A stretch of 64,000 bases of DNA, taken from the NCBI GenBank assembly GCA_947650365.1, contig OX393552.1, forward strand, positions 45,285,740 through 45,349,739. The letters run 5' to 3'. The notes below the pieces were generated by a model. The model was given only the letters and a program-made list of their open reading frames with translations, was not told the DNA's origin and made no database searches. The translations under genes and the position numbers were made by a program. Below are positions 53,831-64,000 of the stretch, one piece after another. Source of the DNA: Chamaelirium japonicum. Its lineage: Eukaryota; Streptophyta; Magnoliopsida; Liliales; Melanthiaceae. Position 1 is the first letter of the stretch; each line of letters begins with the position of its first letter.

Positions 53831-55297
53831 TCAAGGCCTCAGGCTCAGTGACCCAAGCCGCCGCTCCTCGTACCAGCACACGCAGGTCAGCCCCACCAGC
53901 ACCTCCGCGATCGCCGCCTCCGTCTTCTCCCGGTCCGAATAGTGCAGCGTCTGCAACATCAGAACTCTCGGCCGCACGTCAAAGCGCTGTCTCCGGTCCA
54001 TTTTCCGCTCCGCCTGCCACCGTACCGTGTCGTGCGCGACGGGCCCCAGCCACCCGAGGATCCTCTCCACCGCCACCTTCCACCCCTCCGCCAGGCCTCC
54101 ATCCAGCGGCCCCCGATCCCTCCTCCACCAGATCCTCAACTTCCCCCTCACCGCCAACCGCAGCCGGGCGGGGAGCATCTCGTACAGCTCCTCCCTCACT
54201 GCCGCCTCTTCCCTCCGCTCCTCGGCGCCCATCGGCTCGACGGCGGACCTCAGCAGCAGGAGCCTCTCCGCCAGCACGATCACCTTGGCGTAGCGTAAGG
54301 CAAAGCCGGACCCCCCCACCGTGCTCGACGGCTGCTCCAGCATCTTACTCCAGTTCCCGATCGGTTGCGCCTCCGCTGCTTTTGTCGCACTGAGAATAGG
54401 GCACGAACTCCTGATAATTACCTCCTTTGCCACGGGCCTCTCCATCGGGCCGGACGAGTACTTGGAGGGGAAACGGGGGTAGATCCGTAACTTGAAGTGT
54501 ACCGGAGCGAAACGGACGAAGGCGCTTTCTTGGTTCCGGCCACCCGATGCGACGACCGGAGGGAGACCCAGCACAAATGGGCCGAAGACGACGCAGATCC
54601 TGGCGAAGACGGAGGCTGCAGCTCGAGCCATGAGGCCGACCGCCATGTCGAAGCTCTGGTCCCAGAGCGACTCCTCCTTCAGCCGCCGAACCTTCTTCCG
54701 CTGCGATTTTAGCTCGAGCCGGACCGAGTCCGGCAGGGGCAGCGGCTTTTGCAACGGCATCGGGCCGCTATACTGGCTCCACCTCTGCTCCATCTTCCGC
54801 TCCGATGCCTCCAGCTCGGCCAGAACCTCCGTCTCCTCGTACAGCTTCTCGGTCGCCGCTACGTACCTCTCCATCCTCCTCACCGGCCTCTCGACCCCCC
54901 TCGACAGGAGCCCCGGGTCGGCGGACCCCGCCTTGAGGTCCGCGTAGAAGCGGTCGAACCCCCGGGGGAGGTCCCCGCGGCACCGCCTCCCGAAGCGGGA
55001 GACGGCGGCGGCGGTTCGGTCGAGGTCGTCCATAAAGTCGGCGCAGGCGAGGCGGAGCAGGAGGTGCTGGTCGGTGGAGTTGAGGTAGGCCACGCCCTGG
55101 GACCGCATGACATCGGACCGCAGCCTGAGGATCTCCTGATCGGAGAGGGAGCGATGGAGGGAGACGAGCCGCGTCATGGCGGCGGCGGCCTCGAAGGCGA
55201 GGATCCCGATGGTGCTCCTTGGTGGGTCGTCGATCCGGAGGTCGGGGCCACCGGCGGCGCGGGATTGGAGCCAGGCCTTGGGGTTGTGGACGACCAT
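53831..55297 (-). CDS. PSK SIMULATOR-like protein (DUF3475 + DUF668), 488 aa
   Basis: Single intact frame from ATG at 55297 to the stop at 53831, without introns. Residues about 30-86 (IGILAFEAAAAMTRLVSLHR ... SDVMRSQGVAYLNSTD) match the DUF3475 domain. Residues about 327-415 (VGGSGFALRYAKVIVLAERL ... YEMLPARLRLAVRGKLR, WKVAVERILGWLGPVAHDTV) match DUF668. This domain pair defines the plant-specific PSI family. Arabidopsis PSI1-3 promote growth downstream of peptide and steroid hormones, but this copy belongs with the shorter intronless relatives, whose roles are poorly known. It has no N-terminal MG myristoylation site. A hydrophobic stretch near 225-250 could be membrane-associated or buried. 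The gene is strongly GC-rich against AT-rich flanks, and long frames on both strands inside it are by-products of that. Family identity is firm; function is inferred. Confidence 0.92.
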   Translation of the reverse strand: MVVHNPKAWLQSRAAGGPDLRIDDPPRSTIGILAFEAAAAMTRLVSLHRSLSDQEILRLRSDVMRSQGVAYLNSTDQHLLLRLACADFMDDLDRTAAAVSRFGRRCRGDLPRGFDRFYADLKAGSADPGLLSRGVERPVRRMERYVAATEKLYEETEVLAELEASERKMEQRWSQYSGPMPLQKPLPLPDSVRLELKSQRKKVRRLKEESLWDQSFDMAVGLMARAAASVFARICVVFGPFVLGLPPVVASGGRNQESAFVRFAPVHFKLRIYPRFPSKYSSGPMERPVAKEVIIRSSCPILSATKAAEAQPIGNWSKMLEQPSSTVGGSGFALRYAKVIVLAERLLLLRSAVEPMGAEERREEAAVREELYEMLPARLRLAVRGKLRIWWRRDRGPLDGGLAEGWKVAVERILGWLGPVAHDTVRWQAERKMDRRQRFDVRPRVLMLQTLHYSDREKTEAAIAEVLVGLTCVCWYEERRLGSLSLRP

Positions 55298-55598
55298 GTC
55301 TCCGACTACGAGGCTCTCCGCTTGCTGCTGTGGTTTGTGTTGGTTGGGTTGGCGGCGAGATGGGGGATTGGGGTATTTGAGGGTTTAGGAGCGACATACT
55401 TCTCGGATACTTCTCACCAAAAACGCGTTTGTGTGACAGTTTGATTACAGAGAGAGAGAGACTGTGTTGATCGGGAGAGATGATGAATTAGTACAATCTG
55501 ACGGTCGGTGCCGTAGGAAGAGGAAGAGACCAGATAATGGACCCAAATGGTGCCGTTTACCGCCACGTACGCCATTGATGACCATTTAAAAAGAGTAT
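55298..55598 (-). promoter_or_regulatory. Upstream region of the PSI-like gene
   Basis: About 300 bp between the start codon and a MITE. It contains a short GA-repeat at about 55448-55461 that on the transcribed strand is a CT-rich leader motif, common near plant transcription starts. No TATA box is chosen. Confidence 0.4.
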
Positions 55599-55926
55599 AA
55601 TGCTATATGAACAAACTAAGGGCAAACCTTGTAGGAGTCCATGTGAATGGAGCGCTGGTGCCTATGATTGGCGGATTGGTACCCGTCAATCACGTCCATC
55701 GTCACTCACCACTGACCCGATCGTCGACCGTGATGAGTGCCTGTGTAGGAACAAGGTTCAAATCTCTCGATATGTTAGGATGCCTCAGCTACATAGGCAT
55801 GCTTTAGTCACCACCGACGCACGTGGCATCCTATGATTCATCCCATGGCACATAGTCCCACCAATCAGGATATGCCAACGTGGAGTTGTCCACCCGGGTT
55901 GTCTCTCCGTTTGTTCGAATAGCATT
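55599..55926. mobile_element. MITE upstream of the PSI-like gene
   Basis: Ends AATGCTATATGAACAAAC and GTTTGTTCGAATAGCATT are inverted repeats with one small indel. Length about 328 bp, no coding. The terminal AATGCT(A/G)T is shared with the MITE at 53603-53728. A possible duplication could not be distinguished from the A/T-rich ends. Confidence 0.6.
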
Positions 55927-56041
55927 AATCACTTTAAAGAGAAAATAAATAAAAGATGCATAATTGTGTTTTCTTGCACGTCACAACGTCGGGTGGTGCT
56001 GCAGTTAGGGGTGAGACTTGGGCGGGTTGAAGGGTCTGATC

Positions 56042-57113
56042 TGTTGGATGTGTGTGTTGTAAAACCACACAACACAATGGGTTTTTAGTCCCATATCGGT
56101 AAGGGGAGAAATCCCCTACCAACATATAAGGATTTGCCCACTTCCCCCCAATAGTCATCACACCAGAGGAAGGGCTCCACTAGCTCACACACGTGCGCGC
56201 GTGCGTGCCGAGCCGAGCCGGGCCGGGCTTGGGCATAGGCTGGGCGGCGCGTGTGTGTGTGCGCCCGCGGACCCGGACACGATAGCACCTCCGAAATGGG
56301 CTGGTCCGCACCTGCCCTCTTTTTGTTTTTTGCTATTAACCCGTTGCTGCATGCGAGCCGTTACGAGAGCTGTAACGTGCGAGGTTAATGGGCTTAATCG
56401 CAGCCCATTAACCGCTCCCCTCTTTCAGCCTCCCATTAACAGCCCGAGGCCTATATAAGGCCCGGTGCAGCCATGGGATAAACACACTCCGAAAATCGGA
56501 ATTCCTCCCTGCTTACTGCCTCTCTCTCTCCCATTCTCTCGTGTCGTGTTGCTGTGGTGCTGCCCCTTTGCTCCGAAGAGACTCCCTCTCTCGGACCAAA
56601 GCCTTGCTGCGGTGCTACCTCCCGGCCTCGAGAAGATCGTCATCGAGTCGCTGGGTTCCTGAAAGTCTACGAGGTTCGCAAAACCTTCTTGGAGTCGTGC
56701 CGACGATAAGGAGGTCGCCTGACCGGGGTCGCCGTATCTCCGAGAACAATTGCCACGAGACCCGCACGAGGGGGGCAATAAGATTCTTGGGACAGTGCCT
56801 AGCACGCTTCGACCACAGGCCAGAGTTTCTAACTCTTCTTTTGTCCTAACATTAAATCTAAAATAATCGACTTGCATCTAATAGAGAAATCTAAATAATT
56901 AGATATATTTTAGATAGATTGTATCTCCCTTTTAGAAAAGTTCGGCAAGGTGAATGACGGTTCCATAGAACCCGCTCTGCCTTGGCAAACAATTTCTAAA
57001 AGAAATTTGTGACTTGTCCTTGTTTGCGAAAATAACATTTGCTAATCAATTTTAATATTAATAATTTGATTAAATCCTAAATTTGCTAGTTTAGAACGAA
57101 TAGATTTCCAACA
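56042..57113 (+). repeat. 5' LTR of the copia element
   Basis: 1072 bp. A TATA box CTATATAAGG at 56451-56460 marks the U3/R side. It lacks 53 bp present in the 3' LTR after TTTTTTGCTATTAA (about 56340). The 150-codon minus-strand frame inside is present in both LTRs and is not a gene. Confidence 0.93.
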
Positions 57114-57549
57114 ATCCAAGAATCTTATTGTTATTTAATCGTTCATCATATTATCATTCTATTGTGCATTTCATTTTGTTAGTATTGTTATCATAGAATA
57201 AATAGTTTCATTATTAGTTGTTAAAAGTTGCGCTATAGTTATTAGTCAAAATTAGTTCTCTATAAAAGTTAATTAAAAGCATACATTTTAGAAAAGACTA
57301 AGAGTCATTATTTGGAATATTCCACTACCTACGGTGTCTAGAAAGGCTTGACAAACCGGCATTAAATTGCCCAAGGTAGCTTGGTATTTGAGCGAGCCTA
57401 GTGCTCCACCTCCTACCTGGAGCCTATCTGGCCGTTAGGATTTGGAAGTTTCATTTTGACTTCTGAAAGTCAAATCTATACAGTGTGCTTTAAAATTGAC
57501 AAAACTTATTTTTTAATCCACATACTTCAACTTCTTACTTTGGTCCGAA

Positions 57550-60500
57550 ATGGCCTCACCAAACCGTGAAACCCTTAGTGCCAAACCCGAAAAGTTTGAC
57601 GGGTCTAACTTCAAGAGGTGGCAGAACCAGATGCGTTTCTGGCTAACCACACTTGGGTTATTATCAGCCATAGGTGAAACCGCACCAGGAGTATCCAATG
57701 GGTCTAGCCAAACTCGTCGCACCCGAGCCTCCACTTCACAACCTGAATCTGAACCAACTTCTGGCATTCCCACTAGGACCCCAGAAGAAATCAACTACCA
57801 TGGCCTTCATAGGATCCTAGGGGCTTTATCTGATAGGCTATATGATATCTACTATACCATTCAAAACCCTAAGGACCTATGGGATACCCTAGAGCGTAAG
57901 TATGGCCTAGATGATGCTGGAGTAAAACGCTTCAAAGCGTCTGACTTCAACAGCTTCAAAATGGTTGACTCCAAACCCATGAATGATCAGATTCATGAGT
58001 TTGAAAACCTAGTCCAACATCTGAAGACTAATGGTTCCACCCTTGATGAAACCTTCCAAATAGCCTGTCTTATAGATAAACTCCCTGCTTCTTGGTCCGA
58101 GTTTTCTAAACACCTAAGTCATACCCAAGGTGACCTAACCCTAACTCAAGTTCTAAACTCTATTAGAATTGAGGAGCAACATAGGCTCAGGGAAAAGGGA
58201 TCCTCTGAATCCAAACCCAAGGTCAACAACGTAGAGAGTCAACCGTCTAAGCCATTCCAAAAACCTAGACATAAGTTCCAGAAGAAACCCTTCCACCCTA
58301 AGCCTAAGCCATACACCAAGAAGCCATACCATAGCAACCAGAACCCAAACCATCCCAAGGACCAAAAGAAGAAAGGAGTGCGTTGCTGCTACGTCTGCGG
58401 TCGGACCAATCACATGGCCAACCAATGCTTCTACAAGAAGACAGCACCACCTCCAAATCCAAGAAGAAATGGTCCAACGCCACCCGGCTCCCAAGTCAAC
58501 ATGGTGACCTCTGGAGCTGGCTCTTCTGGGACCGCTTTCAGGTCTGTTCTCTTCACCCCTGAAGTTAACATGACCTTTCAAGCATTTGATTGGTGGATTG
58601 ACACAGGAGCTAACATTCATGTTTGCTCTGATCAATCTTTGTTTTCCACCTATCAGGTCTCAGGTGGAGGAGCTGTAAGCATGGGGAACAATGTTGAGGC
58701 TCGTGTGCTAGGGATAGGACGGATCGACCTGAAGCTGACGTCGGAGAAGACCCTAACCCTGCGCGGAGTCCACCACGTTCCGGAGATTAGGAGGAACTTA
58801 ATTAGTGGGTCCTTATTAGTCCAACAGGGCTATAAGCTTGTATTTGAGTCCAATAAAGTTGTAATAACTAAAGGAATGAATTTTATTGGAAAAGGATTTC
58901 TTTGTGATGGCTTATTTAAATTAAATGTCTTTAATCCTTCGTCTACAATTCTGAATGTTGAGTCTTCGGTCACTTGGCACCAAAGACTAGGTCATGTAAA
59001 TTATAATTCTATTAAGAAACTCATGACCCTAAACATCATTCCCAAATCCGATACTAGGAATCTCGATAAGTGCGAGATATGCGTAGAAGCGAAACAACCT
59101 AAGAAATCTTTTAAAACCATCGATCGAGACTCTCATATACTTGAATTAATTCACAGCGATGTCTGTGATTCTGGGAGAACCTCGAGAGGTGGCAATAGAT
59201 ATTTTGTAACGTTCATAGATGACGCTTCAAAATATTGCCACCTATACCTTATTAAAACTAAAGATGAAGTACTCAGTAAATTTAAAATTTACAGAGCTCT
59301 GGTTGAAAACCAATTAGACGAAACCATTAAGATCCTTAGGTCAGACCGAGGAGGGGAGTACACCTCAAATGAGTTAAGTGAGTACTGTGATGACTATGGA
59401 ATACTCCATGAAGTCACAACTCCTTACACTCCCCAATCCAACGGTGTAGCGGAAAGGAAAAATAGAACCCTAATGAACATGGTCAATTCCATGTTACTAA
59501 GCTCTGGAGCGCCAGAGAACTTATGGGGGGAAGCCCTAATGACGGCTTGTTTTATCCTTAACCGTATTCCTTTTAAACACAATGACTTGACCCCATACGA
59601 AGTATGGAAACATAGAAAACCAAACTTAGAATATTTAAAAGTGTGGGGGTGCCTAGCTAAGGTAAAAATCCCCGATAACAAAAGGAAGAAGATAGGACCT
59701 AAGACTGTAGATGCTATCTTTATTGGCTACGCTTCAGACAGTAACGCTAATCGATTTTTAGTGTTTAACTCTGAAATAAACGAAATAGCCAATAACACCA
59801 TAATCGAAGCAAGAGATGCTTCATACTTCGAAAATATCTTCCCTTATAAGACTAGGATCAATACTAATCCCAATAACCAGGCTTCTAGTTCTAATCAGGT
59901 AACTCAGATCGAACCCGAAGTCCAATTAGAACCTGAAGACCAGACTGAACCGGTAACCGAACCTAGGAGGAGTAAACGTGCCCGTGTAGAGAAAGTCTTT
60001 GATGACTTCTATGCACTTATGGTGGAAAACTCTCCCTCCACCTATACAGATGCAATGAAGTCCATAGACTCACCTTTTTGGAAAGAAGCCATAGATAATA
60101 AAATCCAATCCATACTTCAAAACCATACCTGGGAACTCACCAATTTACTTCCTGGTTGTAAAACTATAGGATGTAAATGGGTGTTTAAGAAAAAGCTTAG
60201 ACCCGACGGTACCATAGATAAATTTAAGGCACGACTTGTAGCCAAGGGCTTTACCCAAAAACCAGGGGTAGACTATTTTGATGTCTACTCACCTGTCGCT
60301 AGGATAACCACGATTAGGATCCTCATCGCCTTAGCTTCAATCTATAAGCTAGTCATACATCAAATGGATGTTAAGACTGCTTTCTTAAATGGCGACCTTA
60401 ATGAGGAAATTTACATGGACCAACCCGAGGGATTTACTGCACCTGGACAAGAAGGAAAGGTGTGTAAGTTAATTCGATCCCTCTATGGTCTTAAACAAGC

Positions 60501-60708
60501 CCCAAAACAATGGCACATGAAATTCGATGAAGTTATCTTATCCTATGGATTTGATATCAACACAACGGATGAATGTGTATACCATAAAGTAGATGGTAAT
60601 AATGTTGTCATCTTATGTTTGTATGTTGACGATATTCTGATATTCGGTTCAAACATACAAATCATAAATGATATATCAAACATTTTTTGTCCCAAAACTT
60701 TGACATGA
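57550..60708 (+). CDS. Copia gag-pol polyprotein, first frame (gag, protease, integrase, RT)
   Basis: 1052 codons. Gag starts [20 protein letters not shown]. The zinc knuckle is C280-x2-C283-x4-H288-x4-C293. The protease active site is D351-T352-G353. The integrase zinc site is H477, H482, C508 and C511, and its catalytic D537, D599 and E635 have D-x61-D-x35-E spacing. RT has the first aspartate at D940 ([11 protein letters not shown]) and YVDD at 1025-1028. The frame ends at a TGA about 80 bp after YVDD because of a one-base length change in the T-run at about 60681-60686. The second half of the polyprotein continues in another frame from 60687. All visible catalytic residues are intact, but the copy as given cannot make a continuous product. 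Confidence 0.95.
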   Translation: MASPNRETLSAKPEKFDGSNFKRWQNQMRFWLTTLGLLSAIGETAPGVSNGSSQTRRTRASTSQPESEPTSGIPTRTPEEINYHGLHRILGALSDRLYDIYYTIQNPKDLWDTLERKYGLDDAGVKRFKASDFNSFKMVDSKPMNDQIHEFENLVQHLKTNGSTLDETFQIACLIDKLPASWSEFSKHLSHTQGDLTLTQVLNSIRIEEQHRLREKGSSESKPKVNNVESQPSKPFQKPRHKFQKKPFHPKPKPYTKKPYHSNQNPNHPKDQKKKGVRCCYVCGRTNHMANQCFYKKTAPPPNPRRNGPTPPGSQVNMVTSGAGSSGTAFRSVLFTPEVNMTFQAFDWWIDTGANIHVCSDQSLFSTYQVSGGGAVSMGNNVEARVLGIGRIDLKLTSEKTLTLRGVHHVPEIRRNLISGSLLVQQGYKLVFESNKVVITKGMNFIGKGFLCDGLFKLNVFNPSSTILNVESSVTWHQRLGHVNYNSIKKLMTLNIIPKSDTRNLDKCEICVEAKQPKKSFKTIDRDSHILELIHSDVCDSGRTSRGGNRYFVTFIDDASKYCHLYLIKTKDEVLSKFKIYRALVENQLDETIKILRSDRGGEYTSNELSEYCDDYGILHEVTTPYTPQSNGVAERKNRTLMNMVNSMLLSSGAPENLWGEALMTACFILNRIPFKHNDLTPYEVWKHRKPNLEYLKVWGCLAKVKIPDNKRKKIGPKTVDAIFIGYASDSNANRFLVFNSEINEIANNTIIEARDASYFENIFPYKTRINTNPNNQASSSNQVTQIEPEVQLEPEDQTEPVTEPRRSKRARVEKVFDDFYALMVENSPSTYTDAMKSIDSPFWKEAIDNKIQSILQNHTWELTNLLPGCKTIGCKWVFKKKLRPDGTIDKFKARLVAKGFTQKPGVDYFDVYSPVARITTIRILIALASIYKLVIHQMDVKTAFLNGDLNEEIYMDQPEGFTAPGQEGKVCKLIRSLYGLKQAPKQWHMKFDEVILSYGFDINTTDECVYHKVDGNNVVILCLYVDDILIFGSNIQIINDISNIFCPKTLT

Positions 60709-61571
60709 AAGATTTAGGACAAGCCGACGTTATTTTGAACACTAAGATCATTAGGAAGGACAATGGTTTAGTGTTATCCCAATCCCACTATGTCGAGAAA
60801 ATCCTTAGGAAATTTTACGACCCCGATTGCCAACCGGTATCCACACCATATGATCCAAATACCCATCTGACAAAGAATACTGGACTTCCTAGACTACAGA
60901 GCGAGTATGCTCAAATCATAGGATCGCTAGGTTTTCTAGCAAACTATACTCGACCCGATATCGCTTACGCGGTAAATAGACTTAGTCGTTATACGTCTAA
61001 CCCGAATTTGTCCCATCGGAATGCGTTAGAAAGAATTTTTAGATATCTTAAGGGAACCATATCATACGGTCTCCACTATAGTGGATATCCAGCTGTATTA
61101 GAGGGATACTCTGATGCTAACTGGATTAGTGATTCAATAGATATTAAATCCACAACCGGATATGTATTCCTACTAGGAGGTGGAGCCATATCTTGGAAAT
61201 CCACCAAACAGACTGTTATAGCTAAGAGTACCATGGAATCAGAAATGATAGCGCTAGATACCACTAGCACAGAAGCAGAATGGCTTCGAGATCTTCTATA
61301 TGAGATCACATTGATAGAAAAGCCTTTACCGGCTATATCTATCCATTGTGATTGTCGATCAGCTATTGATAAATGTAATCAAGAAAACGCTGACGTGAAA
61401 ATAAATCAACATCTAAAAGTGAGACAGAGATCTCTCAGATATAAGATAAAAAATCAAATAATTGCCCTAGACTTTATTAGATCCGAAAAGAATTTGGCGG
61501 ATCATCTAACTAAGGGCCTATCTAGGACAGTGGTCTTAGAATCATCGAGGGGGATGGGATTAAGCCCATAA
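60687..61571 (+). pseudogene. Copia polyprotein, second frame (RT end, RNase H)
   Basis: Continues the polyprotein after the frame break: RT thumb ([25 protein letters not shown]) and RNase H with GYSDANW (Asp at about 61113), [20 protein letters not shown] and the downstream DCRSAI block. It ends at a normal stop. There is no other stop or break. It is not an independent gene, because its ATG lies inside the RT. Confidence 0.9.
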
Positions 61572-62129
61572 GAAAAATCACCGCAGTGGGAACCCAACCT
61601 CACAGAGGTTCAATGGGTAGAAACAAACTGTAGTAGTGATTGAAAATAAGGAGCACTGAATAATGCTCCCGTCCCTATGACGTCAGTGCTTATTAAAAGC
61701 AAGGGGCAGGATGAGTGTAAAACTCTTAATAAGTCCAAGACCCATGAGGCGGGGTGTCGCCTTGCTCACACCCCTATTAGGACTTACCTATATGTATGTC
61801 GTTGTGAGGCCGCAACTCTGGGACCAGGGCTGCTCCCTAGAAACATACAAGAAAAGATATATGCGCAAGGCCATTAATAGCGCAACCCGCTTAGAACCAT
61901 CGAAAACTGTACTACGTGTACTACTTGTAGAAACCCGATAAATGAGGCTGGTTCAAGGCGTAGTCCACCAAGCCCTCACGGATGTATACAACTGTACTAA
62001 GTGGAGGTTCAAACCGGAAGGTACCTACACCTACTGCGTAGTATAAGGAATCCAGCAAAGTCTTTTTATTTTACATTTTAAACTTTTTAATTATTTAATA
62101 TTTAGTGGTTTTAAACACATGTGGGGGAT
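61572..62129 (+). other. 3' non-coding region of the copia element
   Basis: Spacer between the RNase H stop and the 3' LTR. It has short frames without similarity. It ends in ACATGTGGGGGAT, a plausible polypurine tract. Confidence 0.7.
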
Positions 62130-63254
62130 TGTTGGATGTGTGTATTGTAAAACCACACAACACAATGGGTTTTTAGTCCCATATCGGTAAGGGGAGAAAT
62201 CCCCTACCAACATATAAGGATTTGCCCACTTCCCCCCAATAGTCATCACACTAGAGGAAGGGCTCCACTAGCTCACATACGCGCGCGCGTGCGTGCCGAG
62301 CCGAGCCGGGCCAGGCTTGGGCATGGGCTGGGTGGCGCGTGTGTGTGTGCGCCCGCGGACCCGGACACGATCGCACCTCCGAAATGGGCTGGTCCGCACC
62401 TGCCCTCTTTTTGTTTTTTGCTATTAAGTCCTCCCCCATTTATTAAATTCCTTTTTGGCTACTAGCCGTTTTGCATGCGACCCGTTGCTGCATGCGAGCC
62501 GTTACGAGAGCTGTAACGTGCGAGGTTAATGGGCTTAATCGCAGCCCATTAACCGCTCCCCTCTTTCAGCCTCCCATTAACAGCCCGAGGCCTATATAAG
62601 GCCCGGTGCAGCCATGGGATAAACACACTCCGAAAATCGGAATTCCTCCCTGCTTACTGCCTCTCTCTCTCCCATTCTCTCGTGCCGTGTTGCTGTGGTG
62701 CTGCCCCTTTGCTCCGAAGAGACTCCCTCTCTCGGACCAAAGCCTTGCTGCGGTGCTACCTCCCGGCCTCGAGAAGATCGTCATCGAGTCGCTGGGTTCC
62801 TGAAAGTCTACGAGGTTCGCAAAACCTTCTTGGAGTCGTGCCGACGAGAAGGAGGTCGCCTGACCAGGGTCGCCATATCTCCGAGAACAATTGCCACGAG
62901 ACCCGCACGAGGGGGGCAATAAGATTCTTGGGACAGTGCCTAGCACGCTTCGACCACAGGCCAGAGTTTCTAACTCTTCTTTTGTCCTAACATTAGATCT
63001 AAAATAATCGACTTGCATCTAATAGAGAAATCTAAATAATTAGATATATTTTAGATAGATTGTATCTCCCTTTTAGAAAAGTTCGGCAAGGTGAATGACG
63101 GTTCCATAGAACCCGCTCTGCCTTGGCAAACAATTTCTAAAAGAAATTTGTGACTTGTCCTTGTTTGCGAAAATAACATTTGCTAATCAATTTTAATATT
63201 AATAATTTGATTAAATCCTAAATTTGCTAGTTTAGAACGAATAGATTTCCAACA
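62130..63254 (+). repeat. 3' LTR of the copia element
   Basis: 1125 bp, TATA box CTATATAAGG at 62592-62601. It contains the 53-bp segment (starting GTCCTCCCCC, about 62428-62480) absent from the 5' LTR. Confidence 0.93.
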
Positions 63255-63796
63255 TGATCATGCCCAACCCGACTTGCACAAAACTTAACCCGTTTTGCTC
63301 GTGGATCCCGGGGAACCCGTGGAAGCCCAACCTATGCTTGCCCATTCTAGTTGCTCGGCTTCCTCAGATTGCTCGGGTTGCCTAATTTGCAAAATAATAG
63401 GCGGGTTGCCCAATTAGAAATGCTTATGCACATAAATAGATGAAAAAAAACCCAACAAATTTTTGAATTGGATAAAAAAAACCTTCGAATTACATAACGA
63501 AAACGTAAAGTCCAACCCATATCCTCACATATTTCAAACAAATTCTTAGCATTCAATATCAAATATATATTTTCAGAAAAAAAACACTACCAAAGCATTC
63601 AACCTTAGTGTGTCACTTCCTTAGGTTGGGATGATCGGAGCCCAAATCCGTCCAAATTAAAATCGGGTTGATTTTTTTTTGTCCGAACTCATCCAAGTTT
63701 TTAACTAGTATTGCCCATATTTGTTCATTGTTCGGGTTGGGTGGATCGGGTTCGGGTCAAACCCGCCCAAGTCCCACCCCTAGCTGCAGTGCGGAA

Positions 63797-64000
63797 TAGG
63801 GGTGGCATTGGGTCGGGTCGGGTGGGGTTGAGACATAGGTATAAGGGCAAAACACCAAACCCGAACCCGACCTGTTTAATAAACGGGTCAAAAACTTAAA
63901 CCTAAACCCGACCCGCCTAATAAACGGGTTGACCTGAACCAACCCGTTAAACCCGTTTACTAAATAGGTCGGGTCGGGTTGGCTTGGGTTGGGTCAATAT
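63797..64000. mobile_element. Start of a hAT-like MITE, GGGTCGGG family
   Basis: Begins TAGGGGTGGCATTGGGTCGG six bases after the duplication of the neighbouring element. The interior repeats AACCCGACC, AAACGGGTC and GGGTCGGGTT. It is related to the truncated copy at 42548 and runs off the window. Confidence 0.6.

Larger units (their letters stand above)
56042..63254 (+). mobile_element. Full-length Ty1/copia LTR retrotransposon
   Basis: LTRs at 56042-57113 and 62130-63254 (TGTTGGATG ... TTCCAACA), with a perfect 5-bp duplication TGATC outside (56037-56041, 63255-63259). Between them are a 436-bp leader, a gag-pol frame, a 560-bp 3' region and a G-rich polypurine-like tract GTGGGGG just before the 3' LTR. 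By eye the LTRs differ by about 13 substitutions and one 53-bp indel, so the insertion is recent. The usual initiator-Met primer site is not seen after the 5' LTR. The order integrase before RT makes it copia. Confidence 0.95.
56006..63782. mobile_element. hAT-type MITE, split by a copia retrotransposon
   Basis: Left end TAGGGGTGAGACTTGGGCGG (56006) and right end CCGCCCAAGTCCCACCCCTA (63763-63782) are inverted with one mismatch. A perfect 8-bp duplication GCTGCAGT flanks the whole unit (55998-56005, 63783-63790). Without the retrotransposon the element is about 560 bp. The remaining interior repeats CCCGACT, GGGTTGCC and GGGTTGGG motifs. Confidence 0.9.

Noticed and set aside
53848-55444. Several frames of 70-231 codons on both strands over the PSI-like gene
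   Set aside because: By-products of high GC content. Only the 488-codon minus-strand frame carries DUF3475 and DUF668.
56425-56877. 150-codon minus-strand frame in the 5' LTR, repeated at 62566-63018
   Set aside because: Conserved only because the two LTRs are nearly identical. No protein family, and it lies over the LTR promoter and leader.

Overview
This is nuclear DNA from a flowering plant. The signs are a plant splicing-factor gene with a PWI domain and very long introns, an intronless plant-specific DUF3475/DUF668 gene, Ty1/copia retrotransposons, many small non-autonomous DNA transposons, a plant-type SINE and long (AT)n and (CT)n microsatellites. The species cannot be fixed from the sequence. 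There is no prokaryotic-style operon, CRISPR array, rRNA or tRNA gene that I can see. Most open frames in the window are chance frames in microsatellites or shadows of real exons.

Layout: (1) 1-1.8 kb, decayed copia retrotransposon on the minus strand. (2) 1.8-5.1 kb, unassigned flank. (3) 5.1-32.3 kb, one minus-strand gene for an SRRM1-like PWI/RS splicing co-activator. I reconstruct 14 coding exons (900 codons plus stop, all junctions in frame). Two introns exceed 10 kb and are packed with transposons. Intron 13 holds neighbouring relics of a BASIC PENTACYSTEINE gene and an isoflavone-reductase-like gene. It also holds a nested stack of small transposons. Intron 6 holds more nested hAT-type elements, a SINE and a 1.1-kb tandem duplication. 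(4) 32.4-53.6 kb, gene-poor: a divergent inverted pair of 2-kb LTR-like repeats (33.8-35.7 and 49.3-51.6 kb), a T-rich region with tandem repeats and a few exon-like open segments of unknown identity (36.4-43.4 kb), microsatellites, and a second decayed copia (51.6-53.3 kb). (5) 53.8-55.3 kb, an intact intronless minus-strand gene of the PSK SIMULATOR-like family, GC-rich, with a related MITE on each side. (6) 56.0-63.8 kb, a hAT-type MITE split by a young full-length copia element. Both insertions still show clean target-site duplications. (7) 63.8 kb to the end, the start of another hAT-like element.

The main biological content is therefore two host genes in a transposon-rich setting. The most unusual pattern is a set of small hAT-type elements recognised here by 8-bp target duplications (some with one or two mismatches). 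Several share CA(A/G)TGT-type ends, yet each has an interior built from its own short iterated motif (AGGCGC, CCTAGGCGG, ACCGGTCCGG, GTGTCCGACAC, TGCGGTTTCGG, GGGTCGGG). Several are nested inside one another. Two sit in tandem repeats that supply an unoccupied copy of the same site, which confirms the insertion boundaries.
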